DNA of 64,000 nt from QHXM01 sp032160705 (GCA_032160705.1 JAVHVE010000073.1:248001-312000), one strand, 5' to 3'; shown: positions 42,950-52,970, counted from the stretch's first letter. Notes: generated by a model not told the origin, from the letters alone. Program-made: numbers and translations.

Positions 42950-43157
42950 TGTCAGTCTTCTCTCCTATGTTTGTGCATGGAAACTAGCACGGGAAAGAAC
43001 GCTAGACAAGTGCGTAAATTCAAATCAAGAGCCGACGAAAATATGGGAAGCATGTTTGGCGGTCTCTTAACTACTGCTATAGTCTTGGACGCGGAGAGCC
43101 GGTCGCCTGACTCATTCAGGTGGCGGCGCTTCAGCACCGAGAGGCTGGTCAACTTTC

Positions 43158-43970
43158 ATGCTGATTACGGCAACCATCATTACTCACAACGAAGCTCATC
43201 ATATTCGCGCCGCGTGTGAATCGGTCGCCTGGGCTGACGAGGTGCTGGTCGTTGATTCTGAATCTACAGACAATACGCGAGAGATCGCCGCCGCATCCGG
43301 CGCGCGTGTGATTCATCGAAGCTGGCCAGGCTTCGCCGCCCAGAAACAATTTGCAGCGGAGGCGGCCACACACGACTGGATATTCAGCCTGGACGCAGAC
43401 GAGCGCGTCTCTGATGAATTGGAGCTGTCCATTAGAGATTTACGCTCGCTTGAAGAGAACCGTCTGGCGGACGGCTACAAGGTAGCGCGCAGAGCTTTCT
43501 ATATGAATCGCTGGATACGCGGCGGTGGCTGGTATCCAGATTATCAGCTACGCCTCTACAAAAGATCACGGGGACGCTGGAAGGGAGAGTACATCCACGA
43601 ATCAGTCCAATTTGCGAGCGGCTCAATTATGAAAAGATTGAAGGGAGACATCCTGCACTACGTCAAAGACGACGTTGCCAATAGTCACCGGATGGTGGGT
43701 GAACGCTACGCGCCGCTCGGGGCACGTCAGATGTTTGAAGCAGGACGACGCACATCGCCGCTGGGCATTGCAGTCGCTGCGCCCGCAACTTTTATTCGTA
43801 GTTTTATTCTCAAGGGCGGCTTTCGAGACGGTTTGGCAGGATTGAGTATCGCCAGTTTTGCGGCCTACCACGCTTTTCTCAAGCGACTTTTGTTGTGGGA
43901 GATGCAGCAGGGGCGAGCCACGGATGAAATCGCGGAAGCTCGTTACAGCGGCGAGGCTGAAAGAGAGTGA
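43158..43970 (+). CDS. Family 2 glycosyltransferase, WaaE/LPS-core type
   Basis: A 270-residue inverting glycosyltransferase with the GT-A motifs TATIITHNEAHHIRAACESV, VLVVDSESTDNTREIAAASG (Asp residues), IFSLDADERVS (DxD metal site) and YQLRLYKRSRGRWKGEYIHE. This is the pattern of WaaE/KdtX-type LPS core glucosyltransferases. A predicted membrane-associated C-terminal helix lies around SIASFAAYHAFL. It is divergent from acyl-CoA dehydrogenase, with a 208-base gap that contains a minor hairpin (CGCCTGA/TCAGG) but no gene. Confidence 0.85.
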   Translation: MLITATIITHNEAHHIRAACESVAWADEVLVVDSESTDNTREIAAASGARVIHRSWPGFAAQKQFAAEAATHDWIFSLDADERVSDELELSIRDLRSLEENRLADGYKVARRAFYMNRWIRGGGWYPDYQLRLYKRSRGRWKGEYIHESVQFASGSIMKRLKGDILHYVKDDVANSHRMVGERYAPLGARQMFEAGRRTSPLGIAVAAPATFIRSFILKGGFRDGLAGLSIASFAAYHAFLKRLLLWEMQQGRATDEIAEARYSGEAERE

Positions 43971-43995
43971 TTAACTCCTGATTCCAGATTTCAGA

Positions 43996-45078
43996 CTACA
44001 GATTCGACTCCTCGAAGAGACTGATGTCAGAATCCCCGCGCGTCAGAAACCAGTTTCCCATTTGAAAAATTAAATCCTCGTCTTCGGGCGCTTTGACCAT
44101 AAACTGCGGCGCTTTTTTTATCCGCCAGAAGCCAAAGTGTCTGAGCCGTTCCTCAACCTTTGGGTCGTTGACATCCGTGACGAGACCGCCTGCGCGTCTT
44201 TCAATGGCCAGACTTAACGCCGCTTTCAATAGCTCGTCAATCACATCCGTCGAACCATCGGCGTCATAGCACAAATCTGAGATAGCAGCTTTCGACGGCT
44301 CACCACCTTCGACAGCCTTTCGGAAAAACAGCACCACGTATCCGACGAGCGCGTCATTTTCATAAAATCCAAGCACGTCAAATTGCTTCCCAGGTTGTCG
44401 CGCAAATTGCCACTCCAGGTATTGTGCGCTGCGCACTACGGCGCAAGGCCACTGTTTGCCAGTCCTTTGCCAGAGGGCGTCAAAGGAAGCGTCAAATTCT
44501 TTAACACGGCGCAACGTGCCAGCTTCACTGATGGAGATTTGAGACAGACGAGGACGAAATGGAGCGTAGCCGAAGTTGACTATCCGTCGCGCAGTTCTCC
44601 TTTGAGCAATCTCTCGAAGAGCGTTTCCCGGAAAAAGTAATTTGTGATAGCGGCGTAGATTGCCCAGCTTAACCCAGCCCAGACTTTCGAGTAAGGCCGG
44701 GGCGTGCTGCTCGTCCGTGTTGATGCCGAGCCCCACCGGGCAGGATTCCATCGTAGCGCGGACGAGGCGCTTGCCCAATCCTTTTCTGCGATATCGCGGG
44801 TGGACGACGAAGTCCAGAATCCACATCGCGCGCCTGACTTCATCACCGACTTTAATCTCAACGGGAATCGCGGCCAACTGACCGACGATCTCTTCTTTCA
44901 CCTTCGCAATCCACAGCGGAATATTATCCGGGCTTGAAGATGGAACTTGCAGAAAATGCCATGCCCAGTAAGTGGGATCGCTTTTGCGCGGCTCGTCCGG
45001 GTAGGCCACGCGCAGAAAGTTAAGCAGGACATCTTTCTCGGATAAATCAAATTGCTTAACCTGAATATCATTTTGCAT
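43996..45078 (-). CDS. GNAT-family N-acetyltransferase with C-terminal extension
   Basis: A 360-residue protein whose N-terminal half has the acetyl-CoA site VVHPRYRRKGLGKRLVRATM (R/Q-x-x-G-x-G). The rest, about residues 180-350, looks like a second, degenerate GNAT-like domain (VLGFYENDALVGYVVLFF and later strands), as in tandem-GNAT proteins. No acceptor substrate can be inferred from context. It converges on the glycosyltransferase gene, with a short gap. Confidence 0.8.
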   Translation of the reverse strand: MQNDIQVKQFDLSEKDVLLNFLRVAYPDEPRKSDPTYWAWHFLQVPSSSPDNIPLWIAKVKEEIVGQLAAIPVEIKVGDEVRRAMWILDFVVHPRYRRKGLGKRLVRATMESCPVGLGINTDEQHAPALLESLGWVKLGNLRRYHKLLFPGNALREIAQRRTARRIVNFGYAPFRPRLSQISISEAGTLRRVKEFDASFDALWQRTGKQWPCAVVRSAQYLEWQFARQPGKQFDVLGFYENDALVGYVVLFFRKAVEGGEPSKAAISDLCYDADGSTDVIDELLKAALSLAIERRAGGLVTDVNDPKVEERLRHFGFWRIKKAPQFMVKAPEDEDLIFQMGNWFLTRGDSDISLFEESNL

Positions 45079-45167
45079 GGGGAGCGATTTTAGCTTAGAT
45101 TGGTTGAAATTAAAGATGCCTTCGACAGTTACTCTAGAGCCTTAAAGTATGAGGGTCAAGAAACTCT

Positions 45168-46556
45168 ATGGATGAGACAACTCGTTTGGGCGAGCTTGAG
45201 AATGCGCGAGACACTTCCGGCCTTTTCGGCCACCCTAAAGGTCTGACGACGCTCTTTTTCACAGAACTCTGGGAACGCTTCAGCTATTACGGCATGCGCG
45301 CTATTCTGGTGCTCTACATGGTCGCGCCGCCGGACAAAGGCGGTCTCGGTTTCGACACGGTGCGGGCTACCTCTCTTTACGGTTCTTACACCATGTTCGT
45401 TTATTTGACGAACCTGCCGGGCGGGCTGATCGCAGATCGAATCCTCGGAGCAAGACTCGCTGTCTTCCTGGGCGGAATCATCATCGCCTGCGGTCACTTC
45501 TCGATGGTCTTCAACTCGCTCACGTTTTTCTACACAGGATTAACCTTGATTGCTATCGGCACAGGCTTGCTCAAGCCGAACATCAGCGCGATGGTCGGAA
45601 GTCTTTACGGTGAAAACGACCCGCGCCGCGAGAGCGGTTTTTCCATCTTTTACTTTGGCATCAATCTCGGCGCAGTCCTTGCGCCCCTGGCTTGCGGTTT
45701 TCTGGCAGAGAGTCAGGCTTTCAAGAATTTTCTTTCGTCAATGGGTTTCAATCCGGTTTCAAGCTGGCACTGGGGCTTTGGCGCGGCAGGCGTCGGGATG
45801 ACCATCGGCTTGATTGTTTTTCTCGCTCATCGTCACAGGCTGGCGCACGTTGGAGGAACTGCGAGAAAGCGCAAGGATGCGCCGGATTTCGTGCCCAACC
45901 GGCCACTGACACGCGACGAGTGGAAGCGCGTCGGGGCAATCTTCATCTTCTTTCTTTTCACCATCCTGTTCTGGGCAGCGTATGAGCAGAAGGGCGCGAG
46001 TCTGAATCTCTTCGCCAAGACTTTAATCAATAGACAGGTTGGTGACAACGAATTCCCTGCCAGTTGGATGCAATCGCTAACAGGGACATTCGTGCTTATC
46101 TTAGCGCCGCTCTTCGCTATCCTGTGGGTTCGTCTGGGCAAGCGGCAACCTTCCAGCCCCATCAAATTCACTTTCGGCCTGCTCTTCATTGGCTTAGGGT
46201 ATTTGCTGATGGTTCCGGCTTCGATGCTGACGGCTTACGGCAAGATCAGCCCGCTCTGGCTGGTCGGTCTCTACTTCCTTGAGGTGGTCGGAGAGATGTT
46301 CCTCAGTCCGGTCGGCTTGAGTACCGTGACAAAACTCGCGCCCGTGAAACTGCTGGGAATTATGATGGGCGTCTGGTTTCTCGCCGCCGCGCTCGGCAAC
46401 AAGCTCGCAGGTTATCTGGGCGGCTTCTTCGACCCGAATAACGCAGGCACGCTGATGAAACTTTACGGCGGAATCGCCGTCGGCCTGCTCATTTCAGCGG
46501 GAATTCTGGCGCTCTTGACGCCGAAGATTAAGAAGCTGATGGGGAAGGTGCATTAA
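45168..46556 (+). CDS. Proton-dependent oligopeptide transporter (POT/PTR family)
   Basis: A 462-residue major-facilitator protein with about 14 helices. The signature ELWERFSYYGMR is in helix 1, followed by GGLIADRILGAR in the helix 2-3 loop and TGLLKPNISAMVGSLYG and GFSIFYFGINLGAVLAP, the PTR2 motifs. Members import di- and tripeptides by proton symport. ATG 45168 (CTATGGATGAG) gives the expected N terminus. It is divergent from the GNAT gene. Confidence 0.92.
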   Translation: MDETTRLGELENARDTSGLFGHPKGLTTLFFTELWERFSYYGMRAILVLYMVAPPDKGGLGFDTVRATSLYGSYTMFVYLTNLPGGLIADRILGARLAVFLGGIIIACGHFSMVFNSLTFFYTGLTLIAIGTGLLKPNISAMVGSLYGENDPRRESGFSIFYFGINLGAVLAPLACGFLAESQAFKNFLSSMGFNPVSSWHWGFGAAGVGMTIGLIVFLAHRHRLAHVGGTARKRKDAPDFVPNRPLTRDEWKRVGAIFIFFLFTILFWAAYEQKGASLNLFAKTLINRQVGDNEFPASWMQSLTGTFVLILAPLFAILWVRLGKRQPSSPIKFTFGLLFIGLGYLLMVPASMLTAYGKISPLWLVGLYFLEVVGEMFLSPVGLSTVTKLAPVKLLGIMMGVWFLAAALGNKLAGYLGGFFDPNNAGTLMKLYGGIAVGLLISAGILALLTPKIKKLMGKVH

Positions 46557-46568
46557 AGCGGCGCGAGA

Positions 46569-46598
46569 TTGCCTGTTAATCCTGTAAGTCGCTATACT
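46569..46598 (+). promoter_or_regulatory. Promoter of the toxin-antitoxin operon
   Basis: TTGCCT (46569-46574) and TATACT (46593-46598) with an 18-base spacer, 34 bases before the antitoxin ATG. Type II systems usually autoregulate at such sites, but no clear operator palindrome is visible. Confidence 0.45.
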
Positions 46599-46631
46599 GC
46601 TGGTAATCTCAAGTTGTAGGAGTAATTCTTG

Positions 46632-46823
46632 ATGGAAACTCTGAATTTGAAAGTCGAAGCGCGGCGTTTGATTGAGCGATTGCCTGATGATGCCACGTGG
46701 GATGACCTGATGCATGAAATCTATGTGCGACAAGCCATCGAAGCTGGTCTTGAAGATAGCCGCACCGATAAATTAGTGAGCATCGAGGATGTTCGCTCAA
46801 GATTCGGATTGTCGCAGCAGTGA
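46632..46823 (+). CDS. Antitoxin of a type II ParDE/RelBE-like pair
   Basis: A 63-residue acidic-basic helical protein, METLNLKVEARRLIERLPDD, then an EIYVRQAIEAGLEDS stretch and VRSRFGLSQQ at the end. Small size and direct overlap with a ParE/RelE-like toxin (GTGA) define it as antitoxin. It should neutralise the toxin and repress the operon. ATG 46632 follows AGGAG by ten bases. The pair is somewhat A+T-richer than its surroundings, which fits horizontal acquisition. Confidence 0.75.
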   Translation: METLNLKVEARRLIERLPDDATWDDLMHEIYVRQAIEAGLEDSRTDKLVSIEDVRSRFGLSQQ

Positions 46824-47110
46824 GAGTCTTCTGGACAGATGCAGCTCTCAACCAGCTTGAGGCAATCCGCGATTATCTTGCGCAGACCTCACCTGATTAT
46901 AGTCGAAGAATTGTTGAGCGTCTTGTAAATCGTTCTGAGCGAATTGCAGATTTCCCTCGCTCCGGGCGGATGGTGCCGGAATACGAGATTGATGAAGTGC
47001 GACAGGTTATGGAAGCCTCCTACCGAATCATTTACCTCATCAAAGAAAATCAAATTGAAGTGCTGGCAGTGATTCATACTTCTCGCAAAGGCTTACCTCA
47101 AGAAGAGTAG
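46820..47110 (+). CDS. Toxin of the RelE/ParE superfamily
   Basis: A 96-residue protein with the RelE/ParE fold pattern: strand 1 (RVFWTDAALNQLEAIRDYLA), ERIADFPRSGRMVPEY, VMEASYRIIYLI and IEVLAVIHTSRKGLP at the end. ParE-type toxins attack gyrase and RelE-type cut mRNA; the DFPxxGR and YRxxY elements favour the ParE side, but this cannot be settled by eye. The GTG at 46820 overlaps the antitoxin stop by four bases. Confidence 0.82.
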   Translation: MRVFWTDAALNQLEAIRDYLAQTSPDYSRRIVERLVNRSERIADFPRSGRMVPEYEIDEVRQVMEASYRIIYLIKENQIEVLAVIHTSRKGLPQEE

Positions 47111-47162
47111 GTTGTGCAGTTTAAGCAAGCCTGATAAGTCACTCACCTTTTAGTCGCGCGCC

Positions 47163-47192
47163 TTGTACCCTGTTTCCTTTCTCCATTACAAT
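47163..47192 (+). promoter_or_regulatory. Putative promoter of the hem operon
   Basis: TTGTAC (47163-47168), 18-base spacer, TACAAT (47187-47192); expected start near 47199, 28 bases before the hemX-like ATG. Confidence 0.35.
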
Positions 47193-47226
47193 GCGCGCTT
47201 GAGCTAATCGCGCCCTTACCTGTGTA

Positions 47227-48048
47227 ATGAAGCCTCTTCTCTTAACTGTGCTCGCCGCTTACGTGGTGGCAGCGATTCATTCGATTCTGGCGTTCGCCAA
47301 TAAGCGGCGAACGCTGGAGCGGATTACGCTGGGGTCGCTCGCCTTTGGCTTCGTGCTGCACACGGTCTCGCTCGTTACGGATTGGACACAGGAAGGGCGC
47401 TACCCGCTCTTCGGCCTGCGCGAAACGCTCTCGTTTCTGGCCTGGACGCTGGTTGCGACTTACGGACTTGTCATCTATCGCTATCGCACTCAGGCTCTGG
47501 GAAGTTTTACGCTGCCGCTCGTCGCCATCCTGACATTCATTGCCAGCGTAACGCGCGACGCTTCCACGGCGGCGACCCGTTCGGTGACGGATGTTAACGC
47601 TGCCTGGCTCTTCCCTGTTCACACAACGCTGCTGATCTTTGCTTATGCAGCCTTCTTTGTCGTCTTCATCAGCAGCATCATGTATCTCTTGCAAGAGCGT
47701 GAGCTGAAATTGAAAACCTTCAGCGCCATCTTTCACCGCCTGCCGTCTTTGACGACCATTAACAATATCGCAACGACGGCAGTCGGCGCTGGCTGGACAT
47801 TGTTGACGCTCGGCATCCTGACCGGCATGATCTGGTCACAGGCGCGCGACAACCGGCTCTGGCACAATGACCCGAAGGAGATTTTTGCGGCGCTGACATG
47901 GCTGCTCTACCTCTTGCTGGTGCTCTACAGGGCTTCTGCCGGATGGCGAGGCCGCAGGGCAGCGTGGATGGGCGTTGCCGGATTCGCCCTCGTGCTCTGC
48001 ACATTTTTCGGAGCGCGGCTGTTAGGCGGCTATCACGTTTTCGGGTAA
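47227..48048 (+). CDS. hemX: Cytochrome c assembly / HemX-like membrane protein
   Basis: A 273-residue protein with about eight membrane helices of the CcsA/CcmC/HemX family, which handle heme in cytochrome c assembly or influence HemA stability. The family's tryptophan-rich segment is present as IWSQARDNRLWHNDPKE, and conserved His residues are in GFVLHTVSLV and FPVHTTLLIF. Position just before hemA (16-base gap) favours HemX over CcsA. First gene of the hemX-hemA-hemC-hemD set. Confidence 0.82.
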   Translation: MKPLLLTVLAAYVVAAIHSILAFANKRRTLERITLGSLAFGFVLHTVSLVTDWTQEGRYPLFGLRETLSFLAWTLVATYGLVIYRYRTQALGSFTLPLVAILTFIASVTRDASTAATRSVTDVNAAWLFPVHTTLLIFAYAAFFVVFISSIMYLLQERELKLKTFSAIFHRLPSLTTINNIATTAVGAGWTLLTLGILTGMIWSQARDNRLWHNDPKEIFAALTWLLYLLLVLYRASAGWRGRRAAWMGVAGFALVLCTFFGARLLGGYHVFG

Positions 48049-48064
48049 TCTTGCTCCTGGATTT

Positions 48065-49339
48065 ATGTCAATCGTACTCGTCGGACTTAATCACAAAACC
48101 GCGCCCGTCGCGGTGCGCGAGCGCCTGGCTTTCACTGACGAAGCGTGCGCCGAAGGCTTACGCGCACTCGTTGACGGCGAAATCGTGAATGAAGGCTTGA
48201 TCGTCTCGACGTGTAATCGCGTCGAAGTGCTGGCGGCCACCAATCAAAGATTGCTTGAAGGCAAAGAACGCATCGAGGAATTCCTGAGCCGGTCGCGCTG
48301 TCTTCCCCAAGAGGATTTCAGCAGCCATCTTTATAGCCACACGGACGACGCAGCCGTGCGCCACGTCTTCCGCGTCGCCGCATCGCTCGATTCAATGGTC
48401 ATCGGCGAGCCGCAGGTGCTGGGACAGGTGCGCCGCGCTTATTCTCTGGCCGTCGAAGCAGGCACGGCGGGGCGCGTCCTGAATCGTCTTGTTCACCAGG
48501 CTTTTCATGTCGCCAAGCGAGTCCGCAGGGAGACGGGCATCGCCGCCTCTGCCGTTTCGATCAGCTACACAGCCGTCGAGCTTGGCCGCAAGGTTTTCGG
48601 TGATTTGAAAGATCGTACCGTGCTGGTCATCGGCGCGGGCGAGATGGCCGAACTCTCCGTCAAGCATCTCGTCAACGCCGGAGTCTCACGCGTGCTCGTC
48701 ACCAATCGAACCGAAAGCACGGCACAGCAACTCGCTTCGCAGTTCGGAGGACAGGCGGTTGACTTTGCGCGCCTCAGTTCTTTTCTGGCCGAAGCGGACA
48801 TCGTCATCTGCTCGACAGGCGCAAACGAATATCTGATTACTCCGGCAATCGCGCGCGAAGCGCTCGAAATGCGGCGCAATCGTCCGGCCTTCTTCATAGA
48901 CATCTCAGTCCCGCGCAACATTGACCCGGAAGTTGGCCGCATTCCCAATCTGTTCATCTTCGACATAGACGATCTCGAATCCGTAATCGCGTCAAACATC
49001 CGCGAGCGCGAGCGTGAGGCAGAAAGAGCGGAACTGATTATCGAATCCGAAGTGATGCAGTTTCAGCAATCCCTGCGCACACTCGACATCGGCCCAACCC
49101 TCGGCGCGCTCCGTGGGAAATTGCAGGAGATTGCGCGCAGCGAGATGTCGCGCCAGCGACAGCGTTTGGGCGCTTTAACTCCCGAACAGGAGCGCGCTAT
49201 CGAAGCTCTCCTGCTGGCCACCGTCAACAAGATTTCCCACCCCATCATCTATCGTCTGAAAAGCTCCTACGACGCGGGCGACAGCGAAGACGCGCAAGCC
49301 TGGCGAGACATCTTCGGCCTGGAGGAAGAGGGAGATTAG
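48065..49339 (+). CDS. hemA: Glutamyl-tRNA reductase
   Basis: A 424-residue enzyme that reduces glutamyl-tRNA to glutamate-1-semialdehyde, the first committed step of C5 tetrapyrrole synthesis. It starts MSIVLVGLNHKTAPVAVRER, with the catalytic Cys in VSTCNRVEV, SLDSMVIGEPQVLGQVRRAY, the NADPH Rossmann motif VLVIGAGEMAE, and the C-terminal dimerisation helices. It feeds both heme and, if functional, the chelatase pathway. Followed by a GGGGTTG heptamer hairpin and hemC. Confidence 0.96.
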   Translation: MSIVLVGLNHKTAPVAVRERLAFTDEACAEGLRALVDGEIVNEGLIVSTCNRVEVLAATNQRLLEGKERIEEFLSRSRCLPQEDFSSHLYSHTDDAAVRHVFRVAASLDSMVIGEPQVLGQVRRAYSLAVEAGTAGRVLNRLVHQAFHVAKRVRRETGIAASAVSISYTAVELGRKVFGDLKDRTVLVIGAGEMAELSVKHLVNAGVSRVLVTNRTESTAQQLASQFGGQAVDFARLSSFLAEADIVICSTGANEYLITPAIAREALEMRRNRPAFFIDISVPRNIDPEVGRIPNLFIFDIDDLESVIASNIREREREAERAELIIESEVMQFQQSLRTLDIGPTLGALRGKLQEIARSEMSRQRQRLGALTPEQERAIEALLLATVNKISHPIIYRLKSSYDAGDSEDAQAWRDIFGLEEEGD

Positions 49340-49340
49340 T

Positions 49341-49428
49341 GGATGGGAGATAGGGGTTGGGGGTTGGGGAAAGAAAAACAACTTAGTCTGCTCTTCCCTA
49401 ACCCCTAATCCCTGTCCCCTATCCCCCT
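49341..49428. repeat. Palindromic GGGGTTG heptamer element
   Basis: Left arm GGATGGGAGATAGGGGTTGG and GGGTTGGGGA, right arm TTCCCTAACCCCTAATCCC and on to 49428. Same unit family as the in-frame insertion in bchD. It fills the hemA-hemC gap and leaves no Shine-Dalgarno for hemC. Confidence 0.9.
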
Positions 49429-49433
49429 TTAAT

Positions 49434-50372
49434 ATGAAAGACCGTCTCATCATTGGCTCGCGCGGATCGAAGCTCGCCCTCTGGCAAGCTGAATGGGTCA
49501 GGAAGCGTCTGAACGAGCTTCACCCGCGCACGCAAGTCTCCATCGAAATCATTAAAACTTCAGGTGACGTTCAAAAGAACGCCCCGCTCTCCGTTATCGG
49601 AGGCAAGGGAGTTTTCACCAAAGAACTCGAAGAAGCATTGCTCGATGGACGAATTGACCTCGCTGTTCATTCGTTGAAAGATTTACCGACGATACTCCCG
49701 GAAGGATTGACGATTGCCGCCATCAGCGCGCGCGAAGACGCACGCGATGCGCTGGTGCTGCGTGAAGGTCTGTCAATCAATCAACTTTCAATCAGGAATC
49801 TGCCCGAAGGCTGCGTGGTCGGGACATCGAGCCCGCGTCGCCTGTCGCAGTTAAAACATCTTCGCCCGCAGCTTGTCATCAAAGAACTGCGTGGTAACGT
49901 TGATACCCGGTTGCGCAAATTGGATGCGGGTGAGTATGACGCTGTGATTCTGGCCTCGGCTGGCCTGCGCCGTCTAGGGCTGGCGCACCGCATCAGCGCA
50001 CCACTTGAAATTGAAGAGATGCTTCCGGCTGTCGGGCAGGGCGCGCTCGCCGTTGAAACGCGCTCGTCGGATGAAGAGACCGGGAGTCTTCTGGCATCGC
50101 TGGACGACGAGCCAACACGCGCGGCCTGCACGTCAGAGCGCGCCCTGCTTCGCGCTCTCGGCGGTGGCTGCCAGTTACCCATCGCAGCCCACGCTATCTT
50201 TCAGCAGGGACGCTTGCGGCTCTACGGTCTGGTCGCTGCGATTTCAGGGGAAACGATTATCCGTGATTCGCTTGAAGGCGCGGCGTCAGCGGCTGAAAAA
50301 CTAGGCAGCGAGCTTGCGCTGCGTCTGCGCGAACACGGGGCGGAATCGTTATTAGCAGAGAGCGCACGGTAA
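49434..50372 (+). CDS. hemC: Porphobilinogen deaminase (hydroxymethylbilane synthase)
   Basis: A 312-residue enzyme that joins four porphobilinogen units. It has LIIGSRGSKLALWQAEWV, VHSLKDLPT, VGTSSPRRLSQL, ELRGNVDTRLRKL and the dipyrromethane cofactor Cys in LGGGCQLPIAAHA. Length and motif order are normal. Transcribed with hemA and hemD (11-base gap to hemD). Confidence 0.97.
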   Translation: MKDRLIIGSRGSKLALWQAEWVRKRLNELHPRTQVSIEIIKTSGDVQKNAPLSVIGGKGVFTKELEEALLDGRIDLAVHSLKDLPTILPEGLTIAAISAREDARDALVLREGLSINQLSIRNLPEGCVVGTSSPRRLSQLKHLRPQLVIKELRGNVDTRLRKLDAGEYDAVILASAGLRRLGLAHRISAPLEIEEMLPAVGQGALAVETRSSDEETGSLLASLDDEPTRAACTSERALLRALGGGCQLPIAAHAIFQQGRLRLYGLVAAISGETIIRDSLEGAASAAEKLGSELALRLREHGAESLLAESAR

Positions 50373-50383
50373 AGTCTCCCAAG

Positions 50384-51211
50384 ATGGTGTCATCCGAAAA
50401 ACAAAAGAGCCAACAACCTCTGGCCGGGCGCACAATCGTCATCACACGAGCACTGGCGCAGTCGGCAGAGTTCGCCGCCGAGCTTGAAGCATTGGGAGCG
50501 CGCGTCATCAGTTGCCCGACCATCGAGATCGTCGAAGCTGAGAGCTACGCCCTGCTCGACGAAGCTCTTGAGAATTTGTACGGCTACGACTGGCTCATCT
50601 TCACGAGCGTGAACGGCGTTGACTATTTCCTCCGTCGCCTGGAGGCGCGTGGCCATGCGCTCGACGAGTTGGACGAGTTGCGCGTCTGCGCTATCGGAGA
50701 GGCGACCGCCCTGCGCCTGCGCGAAGCACGCATCCACGTTGATGTCGTTCCCGAACAGTTCAAAGCCGAAGGCGCTTTTCTTGCTATCGAAGCTTATGTT
50801 GGCGGTCGCACGGCGCTCAATCATCTCAACTTCCTCATTCCTCGCGCCGCGGTCGCACGCGATTATTTGCCGAAAGCACTGGAAGAAGCAGGAGCGCGTG
50901 TTGATGTCGTCCCGGCCTACCGCACCGTCTCACCTCAAACTCAAGAGCGTGGCCGCGTCGAAGCGATGCTCGCGGGCGGAGCTGTTGATTGCATCACGTT
51001 CACAAGCTCTTCGACAGTCGTAAACTTCGCCCAGCTTTTCGATACAATGGATTTGAGCCAACTGCTGGAAGGCGTCGCGGTCGCCTGCATCGGCGACATC
51101 ACCGCCAGCACTGCCGCCGAATACAATCTACACACTGACATACTGCCCAACGAATACACCATCCCTGCGCTAACCCGCGCCATCGTGGATTACTACTCAA
51201 GCAGAGGATAG
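50384..51211 (+). CDS. hemD: Uroporphyrinogen-III synthase
   Basis: A 275-residue protein of the weakly conserved HemD family, which closes hydroxymethylbilane to uroporphyrinogen III. It shows GRTIVITRALAQSAEFAAEL, the WLIFTSVNGVDYFL block, CAIGEATALRLRE and VDCITFTSSSTVVNFAQLF, plus ACIGDITASTAAEYN. Position after hemC supports the assignment. The stop TAG lies within the outer arm of a repeat. Confidence 0.93.
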   Translation: MVSSEKQKSQQPLAGRTIVITRALAQSAEFAAELEALGARVISCPTIEIVEAESYALLDEALENLYGYDWLIFTSVNGVDYFLRRLEARGHALDELDELRVCAIGEATALRLREARIHVDVVPEQFKAEGAFLAIEAYVGGRTALNHLNFLIPRAAVARDYLPKALEEAGARVDVVPAYRTVSPQTQERGRVEAMLAGGAVDCITFTSSSTVVNFAQLFDTMDLSQLLEGVAVACIGDITASTAAEYNLHTDILPNEYTIPALTRAIVDYYSSRG

Positions 51212-51510
51212 AGGTTAGTAAAATGCACAAATCTGCCGCGTAGCGGCGAGATGACTTTAGCCGGGCGTTTCAACGCCCGGTTAGCTCCGGGAGAACACCC
51301 GCGTCGCGTTAGCGACGGTTGAATGACTGAGCCGCGCTTGATTCAGTCGTCGCTGACGCGACGCGGTGAATTATTGCCCCTCTTCCCGGCGTTGAAACGC
51401 CGGGCTAAACTCAAACGCCGCTCTGCGGCGAAGGCCGATCAGCATGTCCCCGATTGAAGTAGAACCTCTAGTCAATAGAATTCTTGACCTCTAGCCTCTG
51501 ACCTCTAACC
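51203..51510. repeat. Large composite foldback after hemD
   Basis: Outer arms: AGAGGATAGAGGTTAG at 51203-51218 facing GACCTCTAGCCTCTGACCTC at about 51486-51510 (7-bp units ACCTCTA). Inside are mirrored mini-palindromes: CGCGTAGCGGCG, GCCGGGCGTTTCAACGCCCGG, GCGTCGCGTTAGCGACGG with its complement, then CCCGGCGTTGAAACGCCGGG and CGCCGCTCTGCGGCG. It fills the 326-base stretch between hemD and the regulator gene; nothing else is recognised there. Confidence 0.87.
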
Positions 51511-51537
51511 GCTGCCGTCTGTGTTAAACTTCTCTTC

Positions 51538-52970
51538 ATGGCGAAGGGGCGCGTCCTCATTGTTGATGACGAAAGGGCTGCGGGCGAGGGCTTGCGCGAT
51601 TTGCTGGCCGCCGAAGGCTACGAGACCGTCGCGGAAGCGGACGGAGTTGCAGGACTCGCGCGCGTCGAAGAGTTTTTGCCCTCAGTCGTTATCACGGACG
51701 TGTTGATGCCGCGCATGGATGGCTTCGCGCTCCTGCGGGAGATTCGCCAACGCTACCCGGAGATGGCCGTCATCCTGCTGACAGGCCAGGGCTCCGTCGA
51801 GATGGCCTTGCGCGCCATTCAGGAAGAGGGCGCGTATCATTACTTCGAGAAGCCGATTGACATGAAGAAACTGCGCCTCGTCGTGGAGCGCGCGGTCGAA
51901 TATGCGGAAGCGCGGCGCGAGAATGAGGCACTGCGCCGCCAGCTCAGAGATCGGGGAGCGTTCGGCGAGCTTGTCGGCAAATCCCAGCCGATGCGCCAGA
52001 TTTATCATCTCATCGAACAGGTCGCGCCATCTTCCGCTTCAGTCCTCATCACGGGCGAATCCGGCACCGGCAAAGAACTCGTCGCGCGCACCATCCACAA
52101 TCTCAGCCCGCGCAACAAAGCGCAGTTTGTCGCTATCAACTGCTCTGCGATTCCTGAGACGTTGATGGAAAGCGAGCTTTTCGGGCATGAGAAGGGCGCG
52201 TTCACAGGCGCAGCCTCGCGCCGACAAGGATGCTTCGAGCTGGCAGACGGTGGGACGCTCCTGCTTGACGAGATAGCGGAGATGCCAACACTGCTGCAAG
52301 CCAAATTGCTGCGCGTGCTCGAAGAGCGAGTGCTCCGGCGTCTGGGCAGCACACAGGAAATTCCCGTGGACGTGCGCCTGCTCGCGGCCACGAACAAGAA
52401 TCCGCAGGAAGCCGTCCAGATGGGCGGTCTGCGCGAAGATTTATTCTATCGCCTCAACGTCATCACAATTGAGCTGCCCCCTTTGCGCGACCACAAAGAC
52501 GATCTGCCGCTCCTGACGCAGCATCTCATCACGCAGCTTGCGGAAAAGCACAGCCGCCCGGCTCGTTTCCTGTCAACGCCTGCGCTTCAGGTCTTGCAAT
52601 CTCACACGTGGCCTGGCAACGTCCGCGAACTCAGAAACGCTATTGAACGTGCCGTCATCATCTGCTCCGGCGAAGAGATTGAGCGTCATCATCTCGCGCC
52701 TTATCCGGTTGACCAGCGCGCGCGCGTGCGCAGCGAAGACACATTGTCTTTGCCTGTCGGCACGCCCATCGAAGAGGTCGAGCGGCAGATGATTATGCGT
52801 ACTTTGCAGAAGACGGATAATAACAAGACGCGCGCCGCAGAGCTTCTCGGAATCAGCCTCAAGACGCTGCACAACAAGATTCGCCTCTATCGAGAGCGCG
52901 GGCAGATGCCCGACACACCGCTAGCCAACTTCCCCGAACCTGAGTTTCAACGAAGGACGGGCGAGCAGGT

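Noticed and set aside
43000..43157. Structured leader or riboswitch upstream of the glycosyltransferase
   Set aside because: Only a short imperfect hairpin (CGCCTGA/TCAGG) is seen, with no match to a known riboswitch core.
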